Source: Ignavibacteria bacterium
Lineage (GTDB): Bacteria; Bacteroidota; Ignavibacteria; Tepidaquicellales; Tepidaquicellaceae
Direction: 5' to 3'
Length of the DNA stretch: 45,013 nt
Assembly: GCA_026417495.1 (NCBI GenBank)
Contig: JAOADD010000021.1
Coordinates: forward strand, 1-45,013
Below are positions 1 through 7,412 of the stretch, piece by piece; within the stretch, counting starts at the first letter, position 1; every line of letters begins with the position of its first letter. A program made the position numbers and the translations under genes. Below the pieces are notes generated by a model that saw only the letters and a list, made by a program, of their open reading frames with translations, did not search any database and was not told the DNA's origin.

Positions 1-78
1 ATTAATGAATCTTATAAGTTTTTAACACTTAACCAAAACCAAACCACACAGCAAATATATATCATAATTAAAAACTTG

Positions 79-146
79 TTGATTTAGAAAATAGTTAATT
101 TCTTAAATAAATTTAACAATAGAAATTAACTATTTTTCTAAATTAA
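79..146. repeat. Long inverted repeat (about 24 bp per arm) upstream of the cysteine-rich protein gene
   Basis: The arm at 79-102 is the reverse complement of 122-146 with one bulged base and one G-T mismatch, and the two are separated by a 19-base AT-rich loop. The structure ends about 12 bases before the start codon at 159. It could be a 5' UTR stem-loop controlling translation or an operator palindrome; the sequence does not decide which. It lacks a GC-rich core and a directly attached T-run, so it does not look like an ordinary terminator. Confidence 0.6.
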
Positions 147-158
147 AATTAAAATAAA

Positions 159-944
159 ATGAAAGCAAATAAAATTTTAATAATAAGTATAATAATATCA
201 GCATTTCTTTTCATCAATTATAATATTTACAGTCAATCTACAACAAATCTAAACTGTAAATGTGAAAATTGCTCTTGTGAGAAGTGTATATGTTCAAGCG
301 AAAATTGTAAATGTTCGATGTGCAATAAATCAGATAATATTAAAATAGAATCTAAATGCAAATGTGAGTCATGCAATTGCAACAACTGTAAATGTGAAGG
401 TGCAAGTTGTAAATGTACTTTTTGCACAAAAGAAACCACTAAAACCGAAAAGAAGTGCGAATGCGAAAATTGTAATTGTGAAGTTTGTAAATGTGGAAGC
501 AATAATGCAGGTAGCTCTTCCGATAACAATGCTCAGAATATGGTAAAAAGTCTTTTATCGTCCTTATCAAACAATTATGAAAATATAAGCGGAAATATAA
601 GAGAAAGATGTTGTCATAAATCCGAAATCGATGGAATGAATAGTATAAGTGATTCAAATTTAGTATGTATTGTTTCAAAAGAAACAATAAAAAGTAATCC
701 TGAGAGATTTACTTACCTCGGTAAGGAGTATACATTCTGCAGTAAAAGCTGTATAGAGAAATTTAAATCAGAACCATTAAATTACATAAAAGAAGGACTA
801 GTATGCCCAGTTATGGGAGATGAAATAAATCCTGAATTTTATACTATTCACAATGGTATAAAATATTATTTTTGCTGTAAAGGCTGTATAAAAAAATTCA
901 AAGAAGCTCCAGAAAAATATATAAATGGTTATCAAGAGAATTAA
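159..944 (+). CDS. Secreted metallothionein-like Cys-repeat protein with two YHS-like domains
   Basis: This protein of 261 residues has an N-terminal hydrophobic signal segment (about residues 5-26). Three cysteine-rich blocks follow, at C33-C55, C67-C89 and C100-C112. The first two share identical spacing, C-x-C-x2-C-x-C-x2-C-x-C-x4-C-x-C-x2-C, and the third is a shorter six-Cys version, giving 24 Cys in all. A Ser/Asn-rich linker leads to two tandem YHS-like domains. The first has C170 and the FCSKSC pair (C194, C198). The second has CPVMG (C216) and FCCKGC (C239, C240, C243). CxCxxC arrays resemble metallothioneins, and YHS/TRASH domains are known metal-binding modules, so a role in binding Cu(I), Zn or Cd outside the cytoplasm is inferred. 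The gene stands alone between an inverted repeat and a terminator, just upstream of cydAB. I do not recognise a named family with this architecture. Confidence 0.8.
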   Translation: MKANKILIISIIISAFLFINYNIYSQSTTNLNCKCENCSCEKCICSSENCKCSMCNKSDNIKIESKCKCESCNCNNCKCEGASCKCTFCTKETTKTEKKCECENCNCEVCKCGSNNAGSSSDNNAQNMVKSLLSSLSNNYENISGNIRERCCHKSEIDGMNSISDSNLVCIVSKETIKSNPERFTYLGKEYTFCSKSCIEKFKSEPLNYIKEGLVCPVMGDEINPEFYTIHNGIKYYFCCKGCIKKFKEAPEKYINGYQEN

Positions 945-981
945 GACTACGCAACATACTAACCTCGTTAACATTAAAATA

Positions 982-1017
982 AAAGGCAGGTATTAAAATA
1001 CCTGCCTTTATTTTTTT
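982..1017 (+). terminator. Rho-independent terminator after the Cys-rich protein gene
   Basis: A stem built from AAAGGCAGGTA and its complement TACCTGCCTTT (982-992 with 999-1009) encloses a short AT loop and runs directly into a T-rich tract. It lies 38 bases after the stop codon and separates this gene from cydA. Confidence 0.85.
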
Positions 1018-1090
1018 ATTTTAACAAAAATTTTATTGAAATAAACTGAAAATATAACTATTTTAATTTAACCAAAAATAAACAATATAT

Positions 1091-2527
1091 ATGGATGTAG
1101 AATTTTTATCCCGTTTACAATTTGCAATAACTGTAGGGTTTCATTTTATTTTTCCCCCTATTACAATAGGATTAGCACTAATGTTGGTAATAATTGAATG
1201 GATAGGGTGGAAAAAGAATGACATTCAATATGTAAAACTTGGAAAATTCTTCGGAAAAATATTAGCAATAACTTTTGCAGTTGGGGTTGCATCAGGTTTA
1301 GTAATGGTTTTACAATTTGGGACCAATTGGGCAAGATACTCAGTGTTTGTTGGAGATGTTTTTGGAGCACCACTTGCAGCGGAAGCAGTATTTGCATTCT
1401 TTTTAGAATCAACATTTCTTGGATTGTATCTTTTTGGTAGGAATAGGGTATCAAAAGGTGTACATTGGTTTTCAATTCTAATGGTCACTATTGGTTCAAT
1501 GATATCTGCATTTTGGATTTTAGTCGCAAATTCCTGGCAACAAACACCCGCAGGATTTGCAATTCAAAACATCACAACAGGAGAAATAATTAATAATCCA
1601 ATTTTAGGTAAAGGATATGACCCTACCCAGTATAGAGCGGTCTTAACGGATTTTTGGGCGGCTGTTTTCAATCCAACAACTTTAACACGATTCCTACACG
1701 TAATTCTTGCATCCTTTATTGCTGGTACTTTTATGCTTGCAGGTACCTGTGCTTATATAATATTAAAGATTAAAAAGAACTATAAAGATAAGGAAGAGGA
1801 AATTCCTGAAGAAGATAAACAAACAATAAATATTGCAGAAAAAGGATTAAAAAAAGGCTTAGTTTTTGGATTAATTTTCTCACTTTTACAACTTTTCCCA
1901 TCAGGTCACGAACATGCTAGAGATGTATATAAATACCAGGAATCAAAATTTGCAGCAACTCAAGGATTATATAAATCTACCGAGTCAGCAAGATTACTAT
2001 TGTTCGGCTATTTAACAGGAGATTCTATTCCAGAAATGAAAGCAGAAATTTCTATTCCTGGTTTGCTAAGCTGGCTTGTATCAGGTAACTTTAATACAAG
2101 AATAAAGGGAATGGAAGAAATTCCTGCTGAAAATAGACCACCAATGTGGTTACCTTTTGTTTCATATCATAATATGATAATACTTGGAATGTTATTTATC
2201 GCATTAACTGCTTTTGGTGTTCTACAAATTATAAGAAAGAAATTACTCAATAGTAAGAAATTCCTGAGAATATTATTTTTATCAATACCTTTACCTGTTG
2301 CTGCTTCCCAATTTGGATGGGTCGCTGCTGAGGTAGGAAGACAACCCTGGACTGTATTTAATATTTTAAGAACAAAAGATTCATTCTCAAATGTTGTCCC
2401 CTTAGAACAAGTATGGATTACAATAATCCTCTTTACTTTAATATACTTGGTAATGACATTTATATATATATTTATTCTAATGCGTGAACTTAAACATGCA
2501 CCCGTTATATTAAAAGAAAAATTATAA
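1091..2527 (+). CDS. cydA: Cytochrome bd-type quinol oxidase subunit I
   Basis: This is the catalytic haem-bearing subunit of cytochrome bd oxidase, which oxidises quinol and reduces O2 to water in the inner membrane. The 478-residue protein has about nine hydrophobic segments. Ligand positions match the family: H18 in GFHFIFPP, H203 in TRFLHV and M362 in SYHNMII. Acidic residues E98 and E106 lie in the AEAVFAFFLES stretch, and the GRQPW signature is at 416-420. The Q-loop region is short, so it belongs to the short Q-loop type rather than the E. coli long-loop form. cydB follows after 21 bases. Since menA is also in this window, menaquinol is the likely donor (inference). No cydX or cydDC was seen nearby. 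Confidence 0.97.
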   Translation: MDVEFLSRLQFAITVGFHFIFPPITIGLALMLVIIEWIGWKKNDIQYVKLGKFFGKILAITFAVGVASGLVMVLQFGTNWARYSVFVGDVFGAPLAAEAVFAFFLESTFLGLYLFGRNRVSKGVHWFSILMVTIGSMISAFWILVANSWQQTPAGFAIQNITTGEIINNPILGKGYDPTQYRAVLTDFWAAVFNPTTLTRFLHVILASFIAGTFMLAGTCAYIILKIKKNYKDKEEEIPEEDKQTINIAEKGLKKGLVFGLIFSLLQLFPSGHEHARDVYKYQESKFAATQGLYKSTESARLLLFGYLTGDSIPEMKAEISIPGLLSWLVSGNFNTRIKGMEEIPAENRPPMWLPFVSYHNMIILGMLFIALTAFGVLQIIRKKLLNSKKFLRILFLSIPLPVAASQFGWVAAEVGRQPWTVFNILRTKDSFSNVVPLEQVWITIILFTLIYLVMTFIYIFILMRELKHAPVILKEKL

Positions 2528-2548
2528 AATAACTAAAAATTTTATAAT

Positions 2549-3565
2549 ATGGATTTAAACATAATCTGGTTTATCTTAATTACAATTCTATTATCTGTAT
2601 ATGCAATCTTAGATGGATTTGATTTTGGAGTTGGTATTTTACACATAGGGGCAAAATCAGAAGAAGAAAAGAGATTGCTTATGAATTCAATTGGTCCCGT
2701 ATGGGACGGAAACGAAGTGTGGTTACTAGCAGGTGGTGGATCTATATTTGCTGCTTTTCCTTTTGTATATGGAACAGTATTCAGTGCATTTTATCTCGCG
2801 GTTTATTTGCTTCTCCTTGCTTTGTTTTTTAGAGCAATTTCCTTTGAGTTTAGAAGTAAAGTTGAATCAAATGGTTGGCGAAAATTCTGGGATTTTTCTT
2901 TTGAATTTGGTAGTCTATTACCTCCAATATTATTGGGGGTTGCTTTCGGTAATATTTTGAGAGGATTACCATTAGATGAAAATAAGGTTTTTGTTGGTTC
3001 TTTTATCGAATTGCTAAATCCTTACGCAATACTAATTGGAATAACAACTCTTATTATGTTTCTAATGCAAGCATCAATTTACTTGACACACAAGACTGAT
3101 GGAGAGTTAAAAGAAAAATATGAAAAACTTGCTGTAAATTTCTGGGTTGCGTTTATTATTCTTTATGTAATTGCAACTATAGCAACTCTCTTTGTTTCTA
3201 AATTTCTTTTTGTCGGAATAACAAAAAGCATTTTATTCTGGATTCTCTTTCTTGTATTCTTAGTTTCCATTGTAATGATACCTATAAATCTTAAATCAAA
3301 AAATAATAAGAGGGCATTTATTTTTTCTTCCTTAACTATATTTACTTTGATAGGAATTTCAGCTGTCAGTTTATTTCCGAGGTTTGTACCATCACTAATA
3401 GATTTAAATTATAGCTGGACAATATATAATGGGGCATCAACCCCAAAAACTTTAACAACAATGCTCATTATAGCATTGATTGGTATGCCTTTAGTTGTTA
3501 TTTATACAATTTTCATTTATAGGGTATTCAAAGGTAAAACTGTTATAACAAAAGATAGTTATTAA
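2549..3565 (+). CDS. cydB: Cytochrome bd-type quinol oxidase subunit II
   Basis: This is the structural partner of CydA. The 338-residue protein opens with the family hallmark YAILDGFDFGVGIL and carries GPVWDGNEVWLL, both typical of CydB. About eight to nine transmembrane segments span the protein. Its length matches usual CydB proteins. It lies 21 bases after cydA and 13 bases before the sirtuin gene, all on the same strand, so the three are probably cotranscribed. There is no clear Shine-Dalgarno, as is usual in this group. Confidence 0.97.
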   Translation: MDLNIIWFILITILLSVYAILDGFDFGVGILHIGAKSEEEKRLLMNSIGPVWDGNEVWLLAGGGSIFAAFPFVYGTVFSAFYLAVYLLLLALFFRAISFEFRSKVESNGWRKFWDFSFEFGSLLPPILLGVAFGNILRGLPLDENKVFVGSFIELLNPYAILIGITTLIMFLMQASIYLTHKTDGELKEKYEKLAVNFWVAFIILYVIATIATLFVSKFLFVGITKSILFWILFLVFLVSIVMIPINLKSKNNKRAFIFSSLTIFTLIGISAVSLFPRFVPSLIDLNYSWTIYNGASTPKTLTTMLIIALIGMPLVVIYTIFIYRVFKGKTVITKDSY

Positions 3566-3578
3566 TTAAGTTAAATAA

Positions 3579-4280
3579 ATGAGGAAAAAAGTAGTTGTAC
3601 TTACAGGCGCAGGTATAAGTGCCGAAAGTGGTATAAAAACTTTTCGTGATAGTGGAGGACTATGGGAAGAATATGATATCAACGAGGTTGCAACTCCATC
3701 AGGGTGGGCAAAAAATATGGAACTTGTCTTGGAGTTTTATAACAAAAGAAGAAAACAATTAAAAGAAGTTGAACCAAATTTAGCTCACAAAGCTCTTGTA
3801 AAGCTGGAATCAAAATATGATGTTCAGATAATAACACAAAATGTTGACAACTTACACGAACGAGCTGGTTCAAAAAACATTTTACATCTGCATGGAGAAT
3901 TAACAAAAGCTAGAAGCACAGCAGATCCAAATTTAATATATGAAATTGGGTATGAAGAAATTAAGAAAGGTGATTTATGCGAAAAAGGTTCACAATTGAG
4001 ACCACACATTGTCTGGTTTGGTGAACCTGTCCCTTTAATTTCTGAAGCAGCGGAAATTTGCTCAACAGCAGATATATTTATTGTTATTGGTACATCTCTT
4101 CTTGTATATCCTGCAGCTGGTTTAATAGAATATGTACCTGAGAAAGCACCCAAATATATAATAGACCCTGTAAGGCCAACACTATCAAGATTTTACCCAA
4201 ATCTATATTTCTATGAGGAAAAAGCATCTTCAGGGACACAAAAAGTGGTTGATTTGCTTTTATCTGAAAAAGAAGGGTAG
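3579..4280 (+). CDS. cobB: NAD-dependent protein deacylase, sirtuin class III (CobB-like)
   Basis: This enzyme removes acyl groups from lysines using NAD+. The 233-residue protein has the NAD-binding GAGIS motif (10-14), FRDSGG, the TQNVDNLHERAG motif, catalytic His105 in LHLHGEL, RPHIVWFGE and the GTSLLVYPA motif. Y54 and R57 in FYNKRRKQL match the pair that gives SIRT5/CobB its preference for succinyl and malonyl lysine, so desuccinylase activity is likely. The usual four zinc-binding cysteines are missing: only one Cys remains, in GDLCEKG. This resembles what I recall of CobB-like proteins in Bacteroidota. It starts 13 bases after cydB, which suggests cotranscription with the oxidase. Confidence 0.92.
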   Translation: MRKKVVVLTGAGISAESGIKTFRDSGGLWEEYDINEVATPSGWAKNMELVLEFYNKRRKQLKEVEPNLAHKALVKLESKYDVQIITQNVDNLHERAGSKNILHLHGELTKARSTADPNLIYEIGYEEIKKGDLCEKGSQLRPHIVWFGEPVPLISEAAEICSTADIFIVIGTSLLVYPAAGLIEYVPEKAPKYIIDPVRPTLSRFYPNLYFYEEKASSGTQKVVDLLLSEKEG

Positions 4281-4300
4281 AAAACAGGGGGAGATATAAG

Positions 4301-4621
4301 TTATTTATCTTCTAATTGATTTATTTTTGTATTGTCCCAAAACTTTACTTTCATTTTTATAGCGGCTCTTGCAAGCACTTGAGAACCTATGGGTATAGTA
4401 AGAAATAGTAAAAAGAGAATCGCTAATAATTTAATTGCAATAATTAAATTGAGATTAATAAGAATGACAGAAAGAGCAATTAAACTAACTCCAAATGTAG
4501 ATGCTTTCGCAGATGCAGATTTTCTCATATAAATGTCAGGGAATCTAATAATACCAATCGCCGCAATTAGCGTAAAAATACTACCCGCAATTAACAATAT
4601 TGCAGAAAATGTTTCAATCAT
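4301..4621 (-). CDS. mrpG: Mrp-type Na+/H+ antiporter subunit G
   Basis: This small membrane subunit of the multisubunit cation/proton antiporter has 106 residues and three hydrophobic helices. The stretch AAIGIIRFPDIYMRKSASAKA matches the conserved MrpG/MnhG signature (RFPD, then R...A.K). It is the last gene of the operon and overlaps the end of mrpF by eight bases, which supports translational coupling. It faces the sirtuin gene tail to tail across only 20 bases. Confidence 0.92.
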   Translation of the reverse strand: MIETFSAILLIAGSIFTLIAAIGIIRFPDIYMRKSASAKASTFGVSLIALSVILINLNLIIAIKLLAILFLLFLTIPIGSQVLARAAIKMKVKFWDNTKINQLEDK

Positions 4622-4895
4622 TTTCTTCTCTTTTTATAAAATAATATGAAAATGCAACCGTTCCAAGAAATCCTAAAAGTGCTATAACCATAGCTACATC
4701 AATAAAAAAACTTTGCAGTTCTGGATTTACTAGTATTGAATAACTAAAAATAATTCCTATAATGATAACTGCCAACATATCCATAGCTACCACTCTATCT
4801 GGAAGCGAAGGACCACGAATCAGTCTTATAAAGACAAGTAAAAATGAAATCGATAAAATCGGTAAAACAATATTTTGAGTAATATTAAATATCAT
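4614..4895 (-). CDS. mrpF: Mrp-type Na+/H+ antiporter subunit F
   Basis: The 93-residue membrane protein has three predicted helices. The motif RLIRGPSLPDRVVAMD is the family signature of MrpF/MnhF. It belongs to the hydrophobic small-subunit module that assembles with MrpE and MrpG in the antiporter. It sits one base after mrpE and overlaps mrpG. Confidence 0.93.
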   Translation of the reverse strand: MIFNITQNIVLPILSISFLLVFIRLIRGPSLPDRVVAMDMLAVIIIGIIFSYSILVNPELQSFFIDVAMVIALLGFLGTVAFSYYFIKREEND

Positions 4896-4896
4896 T

Positions 4897-5472
4897 TCAG
4901 ATGTATATATCTAAAATTCTTTTTTCCAAACCATTTTTTAAATGAGAAATAAATTTATCCACATCTTTAACATACATAGAATGAATATACATAAATTTCT
5001 TATCAGGGGAAACATCAATTGTCAGACTTCCTGGGGTTAAAGTAAGGAAATTTGCAAGAATTGAAATTTGAAAATCAGTTTTTAAATCAAGTGGATATGC
5101 AATAACAGCTGGTTTCATATAGAAATTGGGTGTTAGAATTTCAAAAGTAACAATAAAGTTTGCTTTGATAAGTTCAAATAGAAAATAAAAGAACAAGACG
5201 ATAGCCTTCCAAACGCGGGAAATTAATATAAATAATATAGTGGTATACTTCTTCAAAAAAGATTTATCTTTATGTTTATCAACCAAAGGGAATGCAATAC
5301 TACCAACATAAAGCAAAATAAAGTAAGAAATAATATATCCCAAGATATAATTGTAGAAAGTTAATTCAGAACTTAAAATAACCCATATAGAAGCAAAAAT
5401 TAATGAATATAATGCATTAAAGAAGAGTTTCCTTTTAAAATAAGAAAGTTTATTATTTATTGTTGATTGCAT
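4897..5472 (-). CDS. mrpE: Mrp-type Na+/H+ antiporter subunit E
   Basis: The 191-residue membrane protein belongs to the MrpE/MnhE family. Hydrophobic helices fill residues 15-60 and about 75-110. The later stretch LANFLTLTPGSLTIDVSPDK is the strongly conserved MrpE signature, and the C-terminal part is cytoplasmic. The N-terminal tail is somewhat longer and more basic than in Bacillus MrpE. It lies 12 bases after mrpD and directly before mrpF. Confidence 0.92.
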   Translation of the reverse strand: MQSTINNKLSYFKRKLFFNALYSLIFASIWVILSSELTFYNYILGYIISYFILLYVGSIAFPLVDKHKDKSFLKKYTTILFILISRVWKAIVLFFYFLFELIKANFIVTFEILTPNFYMKPAVIAYPLDLKTDFQISILANFLTLTPGSLTIDVSPDKKFMYIHSMYVKDVDKFISHLKNGLEKRILDIYI

Positions 5473-5484
5473 GAAAATATCCTG

Positions 5485-7041
5485 TTAATTACGAAGAATT
5501 ATCTGTATATAAGTTTCAAAATTCATTAAATAAGAACCTGCTTTTAAAGAGTAATAGTACATAAACTCTGGGTATATACTAACAATCAGCATAACAATAA
5601 CAATAACCAATATTGAAAAAACCATAGAAGGTTTTATGTTATAAAACTGACCTTTTTTTTGCAGTTCTGGGTGTGCGTCAGTTTCTTTCCAGAAACAATT
5701 ATTCCAAATTTTAAGCATAGAAAAAAGAGTAAGCAAGCTAACAAAAATTGCAATAATAGAAATTACATAGTTTTGACTTTCAAAACCTGCCTTAATTATA
5801 ATAAATTTAGCCCAGAAACCAGGCAACGGTGGAATACCAGCAAGCGAACCAGCCGAAATCAAAAATAGTATACTAACAAATGGCATAGTTTTGAAAATAT
5901 CAGAAATGTTATCTATACAATAAGTTTTAAACTTAATATAAATCCAACCAGCAATCATAAATAATACAGTCTTTGTTAAAATAATGTGAAGCATAAAGAA
6001 CACAGCAGCAGCAAGAGAATATTCTGTATAAATTCCAAGTCCCATCAGTATATAACCAATTTGACTGATTATATGAAATGATAGAATTCTTCTAATATCA
6101 CTTTGGGCAAAAGCACCCAATACACCTGTAACCATAGTAAATCCTGCTAATATAATCATTACAGTGCTAGTAAAATTCAAATCAAAATGAAAAACAACAG
6201 TAAAAACTCTCATCATAGAATACACACCTGCCTTAGTTAGCAGGGCTGAAAAAATTGCAGTTACAGCAATTGGCGGAGTATGATAAGAGGCAGGCAACCA
6301 GAAAAACAGAGGAAATATTGCTGCTTTTATTCCAAAGGATACAAAGAATAACATTGAAATTGCATTGATAAGCGCCCTATTATCTAATCCTGGAATTGCG
6401 CTTCTTTCTGTTTGATTAATGAAATAGTAAATTTTTTGGCTTAGATCAGCAAAGTTCAAAGTACCTGTAATACTATACAAAAATCCAATTCCAAATAGAA
6501 ATATAAAAGAAGCAAGTAGGTTTAAAGTAACATATTTAACAGCTCCTTCCAGCTGACACTTTTCATTTCCAAGCACAATTAAAACAAAAGAAGAAATAAG
6601 CATTAGTTCAAACCAAACGAATAGATTAAATATATCACCCGTAAGGAAAACCCCACAAACTCCTGCAATCATAATCTGGAAGAAAATATAAAATCCGTAT
6701 TTTTCCCTTTCTGAATCTATAGTTGAAAGAAAATAAATTGATATACATAATGCCATAAATCCAGTCATCAAAACCATTATTGCACTGAACATATCCATAG
6801 CAAATATAATACCAAATGGCGCAATCCAATTACCAAATGAAAAATAAATAATTTTTTCAGAATCTATGTTTATGAATAATATTATTGAAACAAAAAATAT
6901 AAGAATGGAGCTAGTAATGTTTATAATTCTTGATATTATTAACGAATTTCGAAAAAGAATTAAAAATAACACTGCAATTAGGGGTATAATTACAGGCAAA
7001 ACAATTATAAAATCAATATTTGTATTAAATGGTATAATCAT
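5485..7041 (-). CDS. mrpD: Mrp-type Na+/H+ antiporter subunit D
   Basis: This 518-residue polytopic membrane protein belongs to the proton-translocating NuoM/NuoN-like antiporter family. It carries conserved features such as the FNLFVWFELMLISSF stretch with the key Glu, the lysine-bearing FGIKAAIFPLFFWLP segment and the SYHTPP motif. About fourteen helices are expected. In Mrp complexes MrpD works with MrpA as the proton pathway. It could be confused with NuoN, but its position between mrpC and mrpE settles the assignment. It overlaps the end of mrpC by four bases. Confidence 0.95.
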   Translation of the reverse strand: MIIPFNTNIDFIIVLPVIIPLIAVLFLILFRNSLIISRIINITSSILIFFVSIILFINIDSEKIIYFSFGNWIAPFGIIFAMDMFSAIMVLMTGFMALCISIYFLSTIDSEREKYGFYIFFQIMIAGVCGVFLTGDIFNLFVWFELMLISSFVLIVLGNEKCQLEGAVKYVTLNLLASFIFLFGIGFLYSITGTLNFADLSQKIYYFINQTERSAIPGLDNRALINAISMLFFVSFGIKAAIFPLFFWLPASYHTPPIAVTAIFSALLTKAGVYSMMRVFTVVFHFDLNFTSTVMIILAGFTMVTGVLGAFAQSDIRRILSFHIISQIGYILMGLGIYTEYSLAAAVFFMLHIILTKTVLFMIAGWIYIKFKTYCIDNISDIFKTMPFVSILFLISAGSLAGIPPLPGFWAKFIIIKAGFESQNYVISIIAIFVSLLTLFSMLKIWNNCFWKETDAHPELQKKGQFYNIKPSMVFSILVIVIVMLIVSIYPEFMYYYSLKAGSYLMNFETYIQIILRN

Positions 7042-7412
7042 TTTTCTTTACTACTTTTGACAATAATTTTATCTGTAGTATTTAAATCATCAAGGTCTTC
7101 TGTTTTATTAATAATATATGCTCGTTTTATCAAAATGGTTGAAAATGCAATTAAACCAAACCCAATTACAATAGCAGTTAAAATCAGAGCTTGGGGAATA
7201 GGATCTGAATGAATTTCAGAAAGAGAGTTCAAATTTTCAGGAATAATTGGTGGTCTGCCCTTAACAAGCTTTCCAGAAATGAAAAGCAAAAGATTAACTG
7301 CATTAGAAATTAAAGCAAATCCTAAAATTAATCTAACTATACTTCTTCGCAATATCATATATATACCAACTGCGAAAATAACACCAGATAATATTGTAAT
7401 AAAAATAAGCAT
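7038..7412 (-). CDS. mrpC: Mrp-type Na+/H+ antiporter subunit C (NuoK-like)
   Basis: The 124-residue protein has three helices and is homologous to complex I subunit NuoK. The stretch GFALISNAVNLLLFISG matches the MrpC/NuoK signature, and DPIPQALILTAIVIGF is the typical MrpC segment. It starts at the last base of mrpA and overlaps mrpD, so the three are tightly coupled. Confidence 0.95.
   Translation of the reverse strand: MLIFITILSGVIFAVGIYMILRRSIVRLILGFALISNAVNLLLFISGKLVKGRPPIIPENLNSLSEIHSDPIPQALILTAIVIGFGLIAFSTILIKRAYIINKTEDLDDLNTTDKIIVKSSKEK

Noticed and set aside
240-500. CRISPR-like or tandem DNA repeats in the Cys-rich region
   Set aside because: The period is set by cysteine codons and the repeat is of protein, not of conserved DNA; there are no equal spacers.
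233-529. Reverse-strand open frame of 98 codons opposite the Cys-rich gene
   Set aside because: It is a shadow of the repeated Cys codons, has no start context and no recognisable protein pattern.
4281-4310. Bidirectional terminator between cobB and mrpG
   Set aside because: Only an imperfect short palindrome is present, without a firm stem or T-run.
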